A DNA stretch of 64,000 nt from UBA7446 sp965657545 (GTDB lineage Bacteria > Bacteroidota > Bacteroidia > Flavobacteriales > Flavobacteriaceae). The DNA is taken from the NCBI GenBank assembly GCA_965657545.1, contig CBFHOG010000001.1, positions 124,001 through 188,000 on the forward strand, in the 5' to 3' direction. This document shows positions 1 to 8,810 of this stretch, piece by piece. Under the pieces are notes generated by a model, which saw only the letters and a program-made list of their open reading frames with translations, was not told the origin of the DNA and did not search any database. The translations under genes and the position numbers were made by a program. Position 1 is the stretch's first letter. Each line of letters opens with the position of its first letter.

Positions 1-115
1 ATAGATTGACTGCATTTGTACCTACAGTTAATTTCCAAGGGTTAGAATCGTTTTGTGCTAAAACGCTAGTAGTTAAGCCAACCAGCATAAACGTAATAAA
101 TAAATAATTTTTCAT
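1..115 (-). CDS. OmpA-family outer membrane protein, N-terminal fragment (window edge)
   Basis: Only the first 38 codons are inside the window; the rest lies before position 1. They encode a Sec signal peptide (MKNYLFITFMLVGLTTSVLA, then Q) followed by NDSNPWKLTVGTNAVNL. That mature start is nearly identical to that of the next gene, so this is a tandem paralogue, presumably with the same beta-barrel and OmpA-like C-terminus (inferred, not seen). A TAGTTTTG box lies 25 bases upstream, between this start and the terminator of the next gene, so it is probably transcribed separately. Confidence 0.75.
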   Translation of the reverse strand, partial: MKNYLFITFMLVGLTTSVLAQNDSNPWKLTVGTNAVNL

Positions 116-139
116 TTTTCTTGTATATATTCAATTGTG

Positions 140-147
140 CAAAACTA
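140..147 (-). promoter_or_regulatory. Putative -7 promoter box for the first OmpA paralogue
   Basis: TAGTTTTG on the minus strand fits the Bacteroidota -7 consensus TAnnTTTG. It lies between the hairpin terminator at 153-178 and the start codon at 115. No clear -33 TTG is seen. Confidence 0.4.
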
Positions 148-152
148 ATAAA

Positions 153-178
153 AAAACGCGGTGTAAACACCGCGTTTT
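153..178 (-). terminator. Rho-independent terminator of the OmpA/TSP3 gene
   Basis: Perfect inverted repeat CGCGGTGT / ACACCGCG (157-164 and 167-174) with a 2-base loop, flanked by A and T runs. It lies 23 bases past the stop codon of the minus-strand OmpA gene and could work in both directions. Confidence 0.8.
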
Positions 179-200
179 ATATTTTAGCATGAATATAATC

Positions 201-1496
201 CTATTTTACTGCTTTTATTTCAACGCGGCGATTAAGAGCGCGACCTTCTTTAGTCGCATTACTTGCTTTTGGCATAGATTCCCCGTGCGCTTTTGTGCTC
301 AAACGATTTACCCTAATTCCCGAATCTTTTAGGTGTTTCATTACGTATTTAGCCCTTTTCTCAGAAAGTGCCTTGTTATACGATACTGAACCTGTATTGT
401 CAGTATGTCCTTCAATGCTGATATTGGTATCAGTATTTGACTTTAAAACGTTGATAACGGTTCTAAGTTTACTGTTTAAAACAGGAAGTGAATTAACATC
501 GTGTTGATCAGAATCAAAAGAAACCACGAAACTTGATAATAATGACAGCGGGTACTCTGATGTAGTCACTTTTGATGTTTCTGGCTTTTCAATTGCAACA
601 GGGCAACCGTTGTTAGAAGAAGGACCTGCTTGTCTTGGGCAACCATCGTCTTTGTCAGCAATACCATCACCGTCTCTGTCTGGACAGCCGTTTAATGACG
701 CGACTCCTGCGGTATTTGGGCAAGCATCATCTGCATCTTTAATCCCATCTCCATCCGCATCTGGACATCCATTAAGTGCCGCCAAGCCCGCGTTCATTGG
801 ACAGTCGTCATCACTGTTTTTAATCCCATCTCCATCATCATCTGGACAACCGTTTAGGGCTTCAAGACCGGCAATTTCTGGACAAGCGTCTTCACTGTCT
901 TTAACCCCGTCTTTGTCAGAATCACTCTCGCCACCTAAGGCAAAAGAAAGGCCGAGCAGGTGTTGGAAATGGCTCTCGCCTCCGTTTTCATTACCAATAA
1001 GACCGTCAACTTCTTTAGAGTAAACTTTATATGTTGTTTTGAGTGTTAGCGCTAGCGCTTCGTTAAACCAATAATTTAGTCCTGCACCAGCGTAGGTAAC
1101 AAAAAAGTTATCGTCATTGACTGCAATATCACTAACCCCTCCTACAAGCCCTATACCTCCGCGAAGTGTGGGCTCAAATTTGCCAAGGTCAATAAATTGA
1201 TTGGCAGAAAGTGACGTTCCTAAATCAATGCCGTAGTACAAGTCTTCTTCACCAGATTCACGATCTAAGTTGTTCAAAGCTCCTGCTAAATCAATAGAAA
1301 AGCCTGCTCCTATATAACGTGAAACCTCGATGTAAGAAAAGTTTGGGGAAATCTGCGTTTGTCTATCTTTTCCGTCCAGCAGTAGGTTTACAGCGTTAGT
1401 ACCCACAGTAAGCTTCCAAGGATTGTCTTGGTTTTGTGAAAAAGAATATGTTGAAAATGCTATACACAATAGCATGGTATATACATGGTATTTCAT
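201..1496 (-). CDS. OmpA-family protein with thrombospondin type 3 repeats
   Basis: Outer membrane structural protein of 431 residues. Order: signal peptide (MKYHVYTMLLCIAFSTYSFS), an N-terminal barrel-like region of about 180 residues, then about four to five calcium-binding TSP3 repeats (DxDxDGixDxxDxCP units, each ending NGCP), then a C-terminal OmpA-like peptidoglycan-binding domain (IEGHTDNTGS, LSEKRAKYVMKHL, NRRVEI). I chose the ATG at 1496; an upstream in-frame ATG at 1523 would add MAQQINLLI before a good signal peptide and would fall inside the putative promoter. It is followed by a strong hairpin and by a paralogue, a tandem duplication. In this family the C-terminus anchors the outer membrane to peptidoglycan. 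Confidence 0.9.
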   Translation of the reverse strand: MKYHVYTMLLCIAFSTYSFSQNQDNPWKLTVGTNAVNLLLDGKDRQTQISPNFSYIEVSRYIGAGFSIDLAGALNNLDRESGEEDLYYGIDLGTSLSANQFIDLGKFEPTLRGGIGLVGGVSDIAVNDDNFFVTYAGAGLNYWFNEALALTLKTTYKVYSKEVDGLIGNENGGESHFQHLLGLSFALGGESDSDKDGVKDSEDACPEIAGLEALNGCPDDDGDGIKNSDDDCPMNAGLAALNGCPDADGDGIKDADDACPNTAGVASLNGCPDRDGDGIADKDDGCPRQAGPSSNNGCPVAIEKPETSKVTTSEYPLSLLSSFVVSFDSDQHDVNSLPVLNSKLRTVINVLKSNTDTNISIEGHTDNTGSVSYNKALSEKRAKYVMKHLKDSGIRVNRLSTKAHGESMPKASNATKEGRALNRRVEIKAVK

Positions 1497-1520
1497 AATA
1501 AGTAGATTAATTTGTTGCGC

Positions 1521-1548
1521 CAAATGTACTAAATTTCTTTCAATACAA
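1521..1548 (-). promoter_or_regulatory. Putative promoter of the OmpA/TSP3 gene
   Basis: On the minus strand TTG (1548-1546) is followed after 17 bases by TACATTTG (1528-1521), matching the Bacteroidota -33/-7 pattern. The -7 box is 24 bases from the chosen ATG at 1496 and the promoter overlaps the 3' end of the helicase-nuclease gene, so ompA can be expressed on its own. Confidence 0.5.
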
Positions 1549-4500
1549 CCTGAGTATCTATATAAACGAGGGCTTTTTGTTTAATTAAGAGTGAACTGTT
1601 TTCTAAGACCGAGGCGTACGCATTAATTTGGGTCTCGTGGTTTTTATTAAAGGCCCCTGTTTTGTAGTCTAGCAGTAGGGCCTCATTGGTTTTCGTTACC
1701 ACAAAACGATCTGGTCTAATCATTTCTCCTGATTCCGTAAGAAGCGGTCGCTCGCAATAGACGCTATTCGCTGGATCAAAAAAGGCCTTCAAGCCCTTGT
1801 GATAAACAACCGATTTAATTTGTTGCTCCAGTTTTATGTATTTTTCTTCACTTAGCAGTTCTTTTGCTTTTGCCTGTGTAATGGCATAATCGATATCTTG
1901 TGGTACTTCAATATGCGCCATAATTTCATGAAAAAGCAATCCGTACTGAGCCTCTTCAGATCGGTTTTGTGCTTTTGGTGTGGTGTTTATGGTGTGGGCT
2001 AAATTAAAGGTCCATGGGGTTAAGATGGTTTCTTTTTGCTTATCAACGTTGTCTGGTTTTTTTCGATCACCAAATGTTAGGTTTTTGTTTGATAAATCAG
2101 GGAACGCATGGGCAAAAATATCTGCCAAATTATTCGGCGGCCCCTCCATCTTCCCTTTATGGGTTACAATATGCAGCTCCTCTATGGGTCGAGTCATCCC
2201 TACATAAAGCGTGTTAATCGTGTCCATTACCGCTTGTGAATAGTACTTTTCATAGGTTTGTTTGGCGCCCTCTCCCATCGCATTAAGTCTTTTGCTAACT
2301 GGAAGTAGCATCTCATGAAAAGGGGCATACACATCTTTTGGTAATGGGTACCAGGCGTATGTGGTGTTTATGTTCATAAAAGTCGTGTCTGAAAAGGGGA
2401 TAATTACCACAGGAAATGCCAGTCCTTTTGCTTTGTGAATGGTCATAATTTGAACGGCATCTCTATCTTCAGGAGGGGAAACAGTCCAATTGTCTTTTTG
2501 CTGTTCCCAATGCGATAACACTTGTGTAGCCGTTGCTTCTTTTTTAGCATGAAGCTTTGCTATTTCGTCCATGAAAGCTTGGAGGTGTGCCGTTAGTTTG
2601 TCCGTTAATAAAAATGCCCAAATAGCATACTCTAGCGCAGCATATAGGGGCAGCTGTTGAAAAACAGAAAAATCAAACTTCCCATTTGTGCATTCCATAA
2701 GGACCTCGTTTAAAGGGCGGCGAAATTGTTGATGCGTCCAAGCGTGTGGGTCTTGTTGTTGCAACGCAAATCGCTCCACAACAGCATATTGACTTAGTCG
2801 GCTTTTAGGCTCTAGCCGTAATTTAACCAAATGCATCAGAAACTGCACCTCTAAACTTTGTCCCACAAGCAAAGAGTCTGAGGACGTAATAGGGATTTCG
2901 GCTTCGGTGAGGGCGTCGGCAATTAGTACCCCTTGATTGTTTTTTCTTACCAATACACAGATGTCCTTTTTACGATAGCCTTGAACAATGCAATTTTTCA
3001 CTTTTTCAACCACTGCTTTTTGATACGCCTTACCCTTTTCATCTTGTTTTTCACCCTCAATAGTAGAAATCGTCACATAACCGCCTGTTTTCGTATTTGC
3101 CCTTTGATTGCAGGATGTTGTATATAGCTTTTGTTGTGGTTTTAATGGTAGGTATTGCGCGACTTTTGTAAAAAACACATTGTTAAACGACACAATGTTT
3201 GCGCTGCTGCGATAGTTTGTGGGTAGGTTTTCCACATTGGGTTTTGTGGTAAAAGGCACTTGTTTATTTGTCAGCTTCATAAACTGCTCTGGGTTACCGC
3301 CTCGCCAACGGTAAATAGATTGTTTGGCATCACCAACAAGGACCAAAGAGCCTTTGCGTTGTTCTCCCTCTATGGCATGTGAAAAAAGGGGGTGTAAGTT
3401 TGCCCATTGCAAAGCAGAGGTGTCTTGAAATTCGTCCACAAAAAAATGCTGATACCGAACACCCAAGCGTTCGTATATAAATGGTGTAGGTGTGTCCTTT
3501 ATGTTATCTGAAATGTGTTTGTTGAAAAAACCCAGTAAGCGGCTGTTGCGTTCGTCTTGCAAGTGGTTTAACTCATGACCAATACGTTGCATCAGCGAAA
3601 GTGGAACTATATTTTTGCGAAGCAACTCCAAAAGAGAAACTTGGCGCCGATACCTTGCGTAAGACTCTAAAAAATCTACAATATCACTTGTAATAGGATC
3701 TATTAAACCCTGGTGTTTTTTTGCTGCTGCTTTTAAAAACACGCCTGATTCCATGTTTCCAAGTAAGGTTTTATTCAATTCTGCTTTGTCCCATTCGCCT
3801 TGCTGTACATATTGCAATAACTTCGGCAATGAGGTGCTTGGAAAAAACGCATCCGCAAGATTCAATTCCTTTAGTGCGGTTATTATAAAGGTTGCTTTTT
3901 CCTTAAATGGCTTTTTTATGGTGCTGATTTGATCAATGATTTTTTTGTCTAATGCTGTAAAAGCATCCATTGGTATCTCTGATAAAAGCGCCAACGGCTG
4001 CATATGATTTTCATTGACAAACATTTGGGCAATGTCGGATACCTCCTTTGTTATATCCCATGATTTTAATGCGTCTGCTTTTTGAAGCACATGATTTACA
4101 AGGGCTTTTGTAAGTGTTATATCGTCCCCTGCCTCACTTAAAATTCTAGCTACAACCTCTGCCATAAAGTCTTTGCTGTTTAAAACAACGTCAAAGCGTG
4201 CATTGAGTCCGAAATCCCGAGCAAACGTTCTTACAATCTGGTGGGTGAGTTTATCAATAGTGGATACATGGAGCTGCCCAAAGTGATGCAGTATATATTG
4301 ATATGCTTTTTTAGCGCGCTGGTGTAGTTCATTTGATGAGATGTCAGAAAGCCCAACAAGCTCAACAAACATGCTGTCCTGTTCTGCCTCTTTTATCCCG
4401 GATGCAAAGCAATCCAGTTTTTCTAAAATACGTTGTTTCATTTCTTGAGCCGCTTTGTTGGTAAACGTAATTGCAAGCAAGCGCTGAACGTAATTTGGGT

Positions 4501-4609
4501 ATGGGCTGCTGAGAAGTCGGTACAGAAACGAACGCACAAGCGTATGGGTTTTACCCGAGCCAGCAGAGGCGTTGTAAATTGTAAATGGAGACATTTTAGT
4601 GCTGGACAT
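1529..4609 (-). CDS. UvrD/Rep-family helicase-nuclease (AddA/RecB-like)
   Basis: 1026-residue ATP-dependent helicase with a C-terminal nuclease, expected to process double-strand breaks for recombination. Superfamily 1 motifs are in order: Walker A (NASAGSGKT, residues 13-21), motif Ia (ITFTNKAAQEM), Walker B (DEFQDTSALQW), motif III (GDAKQSIYRWRGG), motif IV (NYRSS), motif V (IMTIHKAKGLAFPVV) and motif VI (LYVGMTRPIEELHI). The last 130 residues hold a RecB-type PD-(D/E)XK nuclease: HEIM, RPDRFV, LLLDYKTG and QINAYASVL, all apparently intact. A second ATG five codons in (4594) is an equally possible start. No AddB-like partner is next to it. Divergent from sodA. Confidence 0.88.
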   Translation of the reverse strand: MSSTKMSPFTIYNASAGSGKTHTLVRSFLYRLLSSPYPNYVQRLLAITFTNKAAQEMKQRILEKLDCFASGIKEAEQDSMFVELVGLSDISSNELHQRAKKAYQYILHHFGQLHVSTIDKLTHQIVRTFARDFGLNARFDVVLNSKDFMAEVVARILSEAGDDITLTKALVNHVLQKADALKSWDITKEVSDIAQMFVNENHMQPLALLSEIPMDAFTALDKKIIDQISTIKKPFKEKATFIITALKELNLADAFFPSTSLPKLLQYVQQGEWDKAELNKTLLGNMESGVFLKAAAKKHQGLIDPITSDIVDFLESYARYRRQVSLLELLRKNIVPLSLMQRIGHELNHLQDERNSRLLGFFNKHISDNIKDTPTPFIYERLGVRYQHFFVDEFQDTSALQWANLHPLFSHAIEGEQRKGSLVLVGDAKQSIYRWRGGNPEQFMKLTNKQVPFTTKPNVENLPTNYRSSANIVSFNNVFFTKVAQYLPLKPQQKLYTTSCNQRANTKTGGYVTISTIEGEKQDEKGKAYQKAVVEKVKNCIVQGYRKKDICVLVRKNNQGVLIADALTEAEIPITSSDSLLVGQSLEVQFLMHLVKLRLEPKSRLSQYAVVERFALQQQDPHAWTHQQFRRPLNEVLMECTNGKFDFSVFQQLPLYAALEYAIWAFLLTDKLTAHLQAFMDEIAKLHAKKEATATQVLSHWEQQKDNWTVSPPEDRDAVQIMTIHKAKGLAFPVVIIPFSDTTFMNINTTYAWYPLPKDVYAPFHEMLLPVSKRLNAMGEGAKQTYEKYYSQAVMDTINTLYVGMTRPIEELHIVTHKGKMEGPPNNLADIFAHAFPDLSNKNLTFGDRKKPDNVDKQKETILTPWTFNLAHTINTTPKAQNRSEEAQYGLLFHEIMAHIEVPQDIDYAITQAKAKELLSEEKYIKLEQQIKSVVYHKGLKAFFDPANSVYCERPLLTESGEMIRPDRFVVTKTNEALLLDYKTGAFNKNHETQINAYASVLENSSLLIKQKALVYIDTQVVLKEI

Positions 4610-4651
4610 GTGGCGGCCTGTTAGTACTTACTAAATATAGGAATATATGCC

Positions 4652-4659
4652 TAACTTTG
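4652..4659 (+). promoter_or_regulatory. Putative -7 promoter box of sodA
   Basis: TAACTTTG matches TAnnTTTG and ends 23 bases before the sodA ATG at 4683. No good -33 TTG is visible. Confidence 0.4.
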
Positions 4660-4682
4660 TATAAATTATTAAAAACATAAAA

Positions 4683-5285
4683 ATGGCTTTTGAACTTCCC
4701 TCTTTACCCTATGCTACAGATGCATTGGAACCACATATTGACGCGCGCACCATGGAAATACACCACGGCAAGCACCACAACGGATACACAACAAAACTTA
4801 ATGCTGCTATTGAAGGCACTTCATTAGAAGGCAACAGTATTGAGACCATTCTTTCTGAGCTAGATATGAGTAACGCTGCTGTACGCAACAACGGAGGCGG
4901 CTACTACAACCATTGCTTATTTTGGGAAGTAATGGGACCTGACCAAGGAGAAATGTCTAATGAATTAAGCGAAGCAATCAACAAAGCCTTTGGTTCATTT
5001 GATGGTTTTAAGGACGCTTTTTCAAAAGCTGCTGCAACTCAATTTGGTTCGGGTTGGGCTTGGCTTTGCGTAGATAAAGATGGCGGCCTAGAGGTGTGTG
5101 GAACGCCAAATCAAGACAATCCACTGATGCCAAACGTTGGCTGTGGGGGAACACCGGTACTTGGATTGGATGTTTGGGAACATGCATATTACCTAAATTA
5201 TCAGAATCGTCGCCCAGATTATATTGAGGCATTCTTTAATGTTGTCAATTGGAGTGAGGTCAGTAAACGCTACGCATCACGTTAA
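4683..5285 (+). CDS. sodA: Superoxide dismutase (Mn/Fe)
   Basis: Cytoplasmic dismutation of superoxide to oxygen and hydrogen peroxide. 200 residues, the normal length. The four metal ligands are visible: His27 (MEIHHGKHH), His77 (YYNHCLFW), Asp163 and His167 (GLDVWEHAYYLNYQNRRPDY). The signature DVWEHAYY is intact. Sequence alone does not settle whether Mn or Fe is used. It is monocistronic, divergent from the helicase-nuclease gene and followed by two hairpins. The sodA / purF-like / pfkB / rnhA / purN neighbourhood is, from memory, common in Flavobacteriia. Confidence 0.95.
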   Translation: MAFELPSLPYATDALEPHIDARTMEIHHGKHHNGYTTKLNAAIEGTSLEGNSIETILSELDMSNAAVRNNGGGYYNHCLFWEVMGPDQGEMSNELSEAINKAFGSFDGFKDAFSKAAATQFGSGWAWLCVDKDGGLEVCGTPNQDNPLMPNVGCGGTPVLGLDVWEHAYYLNYQNRRPDYIEAFFNVVNWSEVSKRYASR

Positions 5286-5311
5286 TAATCAATCTGTTAT
5301 AGAAACAGAAA

Positions 5312-5336
5312 AGAGGGCCAAAAGCCCTCTTTTTTT
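5312..5336 (+). terminator. Terminator of sodA
   Basis: Perfect 7-bp stem AGAGGGC / GCCCTCT with a 5-base loop, followed directly by a run of T. It lies 27 bases after the sodA stop. Confidence 0.85.
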
Positions 5337-5346
5337 GTGTAAAATA

Positions 5347-5374
5347 AAAAAGGTGGAAAGAATCCACCTTTTTT
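5347..5374 (-). terminator. Terminator of the purF-like gene (bidirectional)
   Basis: Stem AGGTGGA / TCCACCT (5351-5357, 5363-5369) with a 5-base loop, A-run on the left and T-run on the right. It can stop minus-strand transcription from the purF-like gene and back up the sodA terminator. Confidence 0.75.
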
Positions 5375-5485
5375 GCCCCAAATCTTACCATGAACTTAAC
5401 CTACTTATGTTATGGCTCTGCTAATATACGAACTCCTTTTACATTTCAAAGTAAAAACGAAAAAAAATTGTTTTTTTATTTAAAT

Positions 5486-7381
5486 TTAATACGCACGTTC
5501 TTTTTTTCCTTCGTAAAAGTTCATATATGCCCTGTTTACAACCTTGTTACCTCCTGGTGTTGGATACTCCCCTGTGAAGTACCAATCCCCGGTATTGTTT
5601 GGACATGCTTTGTGCAAATTGGCTACAGACTGAAAAATTACGTCAACTTCCGCGTTAATTTCTGGAGTTCGCAACATGCTTGAAATTTTTTCTGAAATCT
5701 GATCGTCTGTGAATTGGTCATAAAGCGATTTCACGTGATTCTCAATTTCATGCGTTTCTTTTTCCATATCTGCTTTGGCGCGTGCATATACTTCCGCCAA
5801 TTGATGTGATTTGTTGTGGTCCTCAAGAAGCGCTAGCATTGCCCTGAAAGCAATTAAATCTTCCAATCGAGCCATATCAATTCCGTAGCAGTCGGGGTAG
5901 CGAATTTGTGGTGCGCTTGAAACTACCGTAATTTTTTTGGGTTTCAAGCGATCTAAAATGCGTAAAATACTTTTCTGTAGTGTCGTACCGCGAACAATAC
6001 TATCATCTATGATCACAAGGTTGTCGTTTGGCTTTACAGATTCGTATGTAATATCATACACGTGCGCTACCAAATCATCTCTGCTGCTATCTTCAGTAAT
6101 AAAGGTGCGAAGCTTCACATCTTTTATGGTAACTTTTTCTATACGCGGTCTGGGCGACAACAACTCCTTGAGTCGTTTAGGAGATAAGTTTTCTTCCTTT
6201 AATATGGCTGCTTCAGACTCTTCTAGCATAAAATCCTGAACGCGCTGTACCAAGCCGTAAAATGAGGTTTCAGCTGTGTTTGGTATGTAAGAAAACACGG
6301 TGTTTTGCAGGTCTCCACTTACAGACTCGTAAATTTTTGGAAACAACAATCGACCTAACGTCTTGCGCTCTTTATAAATATCTGCGTCATTGCCTCTAGA
6401 AAAATAAATCCTTTCAAAAGAGCACGCGCGCCGTTCCGTGGGTGCGTTTATTTCTTCATGAATAACCTTTCCTGATTTTTTGATAATCATCGCATTGCCG
6501 GGCTTTACCTCTTTAACGGCGTCAATAGGTACGTTGAAAACCGTTTGAATTGCTGGACGCTCAGAGGCAACCACAACCACTTCATCATCTTGATAATAAA
6601 ACGCTGGGCGAATCCCTGCAGGATCGCGAAAAACAAACGAATCGCCATGCCCCAACATGCCGCCAATAACATAGCCACCATCCCAGTTTTTAGAAGCCCT
6701 GCGTAAGATTTTTCCAATATTTAACCGGCTTGCAATTTCGGGCGATGCGCCTTGCTTGTCAAAACCTTCGGCTTTTAATTTCTTATACAATTTTGAAACA
6801 GAGTCATCCAAAAAGTGGCCTATTTTCTCCATTATTGTAACGGTATCTGCTTTCTCTTTTGGGTGTTGACCTAGCGTGACTAGGTTATCAAAAAGCTCGT
6901 TTACGTTTGTGAGGTTAAAATTTCCTGCAACAATTAAGTTACGGTGCATCCAATTGTTCTGACGCAAAAACGGATGAACGCTCTCAATGGTATTGTTGCC
7001 AAAGGTCCCATACCTGAGATGCCCTAACATTACCTCGCCAACATATGGAAAAACAGATTTTAGTTCTTCCGGTGAGGCTACTGGCTTTTCGAGTGATTGC
7101 TCAACGCCATTGATGCGTTGGTTGATTTTTCCGAAAATATCTTTGATGGGTTGCGGGTCAGATGAGCGCACACGACTCATAAAACGTTCGCCTGGTGCCA
7201 TATCTAGCTTTACGCTCGCAAAGCCAGCACCGTCTTGTCCGCGGTTGTGCTGCTTTTCAAGCATTAAATACATTTTTTGAAGTCCATAAAAAGAACTTCC
7301 GTATTTTTTCTTGTAATAGTCTAGGGGTTTGAGAAGCCTGACTAAGGCTATTCCGCACTCGTGCTTGATGGCATCACTCAT
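5486..7381 (-). CDS. Amidophosphoribosyltransferase-like protein (long PurF paralogue)
   Basis: Class II glutamine amidotransferase fused to a type I phosphoribosyltransferase, the PurF architecture. Canonical PurF makes 5-phosphoribosylamine from PRPP and glutamine, the first step of purine synthesis. The putative nucleophile is Cys9 (HECGIALVRL) after a short propeptide; HNRGQDGAG and LGHLRYGT are glutaminase motifs; VIIDDSIVRGTT is the PRPP-binding loop. At 631 residues it is about 130 longer than ordinary PurF, with an extra C-terminal region. It is annotated as amidophosphoribosyltransferase in relatives, which I recall often carry a canonical purF as well, so its exact role is less certain. 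A TAATTTTG box lies immediately upstream. Confidence 0.85.
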   Translation of the reverse strand: MSDAIKHECGIALVRLLKPLDYYKKKYGSSFYGLQKMYLMLEKQHNRGQDGAGFASVKLDMAPGERFMSRVRSSDPQPIKDIFGKINQRINGVEQSLEKPVASPEELKSVFPYVGEVMLGHLRYGTFGNNTIESVHPFLRQNNWMHRNLIVAGNFNLTNVNELFDNLVTLGQHPKEKADTVTIMEKIGHFLDDSVSKLYKKLKAEGFDKQGASPEIASRLNIGKILRRASKNWDGGYVIGGMLGHGDSFVFRDPAGIRPAFYYQDDEVVVVASERPAIQTVFNVPIDAVKEVKPGNAMIIKKSGKVIHEEINAPTERRACSFERIYFSRGNDADIYKERKTLGRLLFPKIYESVSGDLQNTVFSYIPNTAETSFYGLVQRVQDFMLEESEAAILKEENLSPKRLKELLSPRPRIEKVTIKDVKLRTFITEDSSRDDLVAHVYDITYESVKPNDNLVIIDDSIVRGTTLQKSILRILDRLKPKKITVVSSAPQIRYPDCYGIDMARLEDLIAFRAMLALLEDHNKSHQLAEVYARAKADMEKETHEIENHVKSLYDQFTDDQISEKISSMLRTPEINAEVDVIFQSVANLHKACPNNTGDWYFTGEYPTPGGNKVVNRAYMNFYEGKKERAY

Positions 7382-7385
7382 TGCA

Positions 7386-7393
7386 CAAAATTA
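7386..7393 (-). promoter_or_regulatory. Putative -7 box immediately upstream of the purF-like gene
   Basis: TAATTTTG on the minus strand lies only 4 bases from the ATG at 7381, so a transcript from it would have almost no 5' leader. No -33 TTG is obvious. Confidence 0.35.
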
Positions 7394-7419
7394 AATAAAA
7401 TTCCTGGTAGTTTCACTGT

Positions 7420-8346
7420 TTATGCCGTTATGTTTCTTAAACGGTCGAGTTTTTGAAGTTGCGCCAAAAAATCTTCACTGCTCGCATGAACTAAATTCGA
7501 TGTGCCCATTGCACCAACGCAAAGAGAAGCTGCTGCTGTACCGCGCAATATCCCTTCTTTTATAGCTTTTGCGTCGGCCTTTTGTTGTGCTGCCAAATAG
7601 CCAGATAGTCCACCTGCAAAACTATCGCCTGCACCTGTTGGATCTTCGACTTTTTCCAAAGGAAGCGCGGGGGCAAAGAAGGGTTGGTCGTTGTAGAACA
7701 ACAATGCACCATGTTCGCCTTTTTTAATGATAACATACGCCGGACCCATTTTATGAATGGCTTTTGCTGCCAAAACCAAATTGGTTTCTCCACTAAGTTG
7801 CATGGCCTCTTCATCATTAATGGTTATGATATCTACCTGCTTAATGACTTTTAATAAGGTGTTTAATTGCAAGTCCATCCAAAAGTTCATGGTGTCTAAA
7901 AGCACGGTTCGGTTTGGGTTTGGTGTAAGCTGATCCAACACTTTTTGTTGCACATTTGGATCTAAGTTGCCAAGCATAATAACGGAGGCATCACGATACG
8001 CTTCTGGAACAACTGGGTTAAAATCTGCCAGTACGTTAAGCTGCGTGTCAAGCGTGTCGCGCTTATTCATATTGTCGTGATATCTGCCTTTCCAGTAAAA
8101 CGACTTTTCCCCATGCACTTGCTCAACACCTGAAATATCAATTCCTCTGTCTGTTAGTAGATTCAAATGTTCTTCTGTAAAGTCTTCTCCTACCACTGAA
8201 ACAGCAGCAATATCAGCATCCGCAAACGCCGCCGCTAAGCCAATGTAAGTGGCTGCTCCGCCTAAAATTTTACCCGATTCCGCTGATGGCGTGATAATCT
8301 CATCGAAAGCCATTGTTCCAACGATAACCAATTTGTTGTTTTTCAT
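7420..8346 (-). CDS. PfkB-family sugar/nucleoside kinase
   Basis: 308-residue ribokinase-fold kinase that phosphorylates a sugar or nucleoside with ATP; the substrate cannot be read from sequence. The N-terminal glycine-rich substrate motif (GGAATYIGLAA) and the C-terminal PfkB signature with catalytic Asp (DPTGAGDSFAGG) are both present. Its start overlaps the rnhA stop by 4 bases (ATGA type), so it is translationally coupled in the run purN-rnhA-pfkB. A nucleoside or ribose-type substrate would suit the purine neighbours, but that is inference. Confidence 0.85.
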   Translation of the reverse strand: MKNNKLVIVGTMAFDEIITPSAESGKILGGAATYIGLAAAFADADIAAVSVVGEDFTEEHLNLLTDRGIDISGVEQVHGEKSFYWKGRYHDNMNKRDTLDTQLNVLADFNPVVPEAYRDASVIMLGNLDPNVQQKVLDQLTPNPNRTVLLDTMNFWMDLQLNTLLKVIKQVDIITINDEEAMQLSGETNLVLAAKAIHKMGPAYVIIKKGEHGALLFYNDQPFFAPALPLEKVEDPTGAGDSFAGGLSGYLAAQQKADAKAIKEGILRGTAAASLCVGAMGTSNLVHASSEDFLAQLQKLDRLRNITA

Positions 8347-8810
8347 GTTGTGCTTGTTATGTATCCTTTGTCTTGTTTTTTGTTTTGCTGCTTGGATGCG
8401 GTAACCGCAAGTGCGTCACAGCGTTCGTTTTGTGGATGCTGATTGTGACCTTTTATCCACGTTATTCTTACTTGATGTTTTCGATAAATTTTAAGAAACC
8501 GCAGCCACAAGTCTTGGTTTTTTTGCTTTTTAAATCCTTCGCGCTCCCAACGTATTACCCATTTTTTTTCCACCGCATCGCAAACGTATTTGGAGTCTGT
8601 AAAAACAGTAACCTCCACCGGTGATTCTTTTAGCAGCTCCAACCCAACAATTACCGCCAAAAGCTCCATTCGGTTGTTTGTAGTGTGTTCAAATCCTTCA
8701 GCAAACTCCTTTTTATAATTTGTTCCTGGAAGCTCTAAAATAAGGCCATACCCCCCAGGACCTGGGTTCCCGCTAGCTGCACCATCCGTATATAGGTGAA
8801 CTTGTTTCAT
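8343..8810 (-). CDS. rnhA: Ribonuclease HI
   Basis: Cleaves the RNA strand of RNA-DNA hybrids in the cytoplasm. 155 residues, typical for RNase HI. The carboxylates are visible: Asp9 in YTDGAASGNPGPGG, Glu in NNRMELLAV, Asp in VFTDSKYV and a C-terminal Asp in NERCDALA. The basic handle region (KKWVIRWEREGFKKQKNQDLW) is kept. It overlaps both neighbours by 4 bases, in the order purN-rnhA-pfkB. Confidence 0.95.
   Translation of the reverse strand: MKQVHLYTDGAASGNPGPGGYGLILELPGTNYKKEFAEGFEHTTNNRMELLAVIVGLELLKESPVEVTVFTDSKYVCDAVEKKWVIRWEREGFKKQKNQDLWLRFLKIYRKHQVRITWIKGHNQHPQNERCDALAVTASKQQNKKQDKGYITSTT

Noticed and set aside
707..930. Periodic short repeats as a possible CRISPR or satellite
   Set aside because: The period and sequence are explained by the TSP3 protein repeats (DGDGI...CP) of the ompA gene.
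610..1023. Plus-strand open frame of 137 codons opposite the OmpA gene
   Set aside because: It mirrors the repetitive TSP3 region of the minus-strand gene; its Pro/Ser-rich translation is an artefact of the repeats.
5728..5741. ATTTCACGTGATTC inside the purF-like gene as a third parS
   Set aside because: Only 11 of 14 bases match the parS palindrome and the outer symmetry is lost; it is probably chance.
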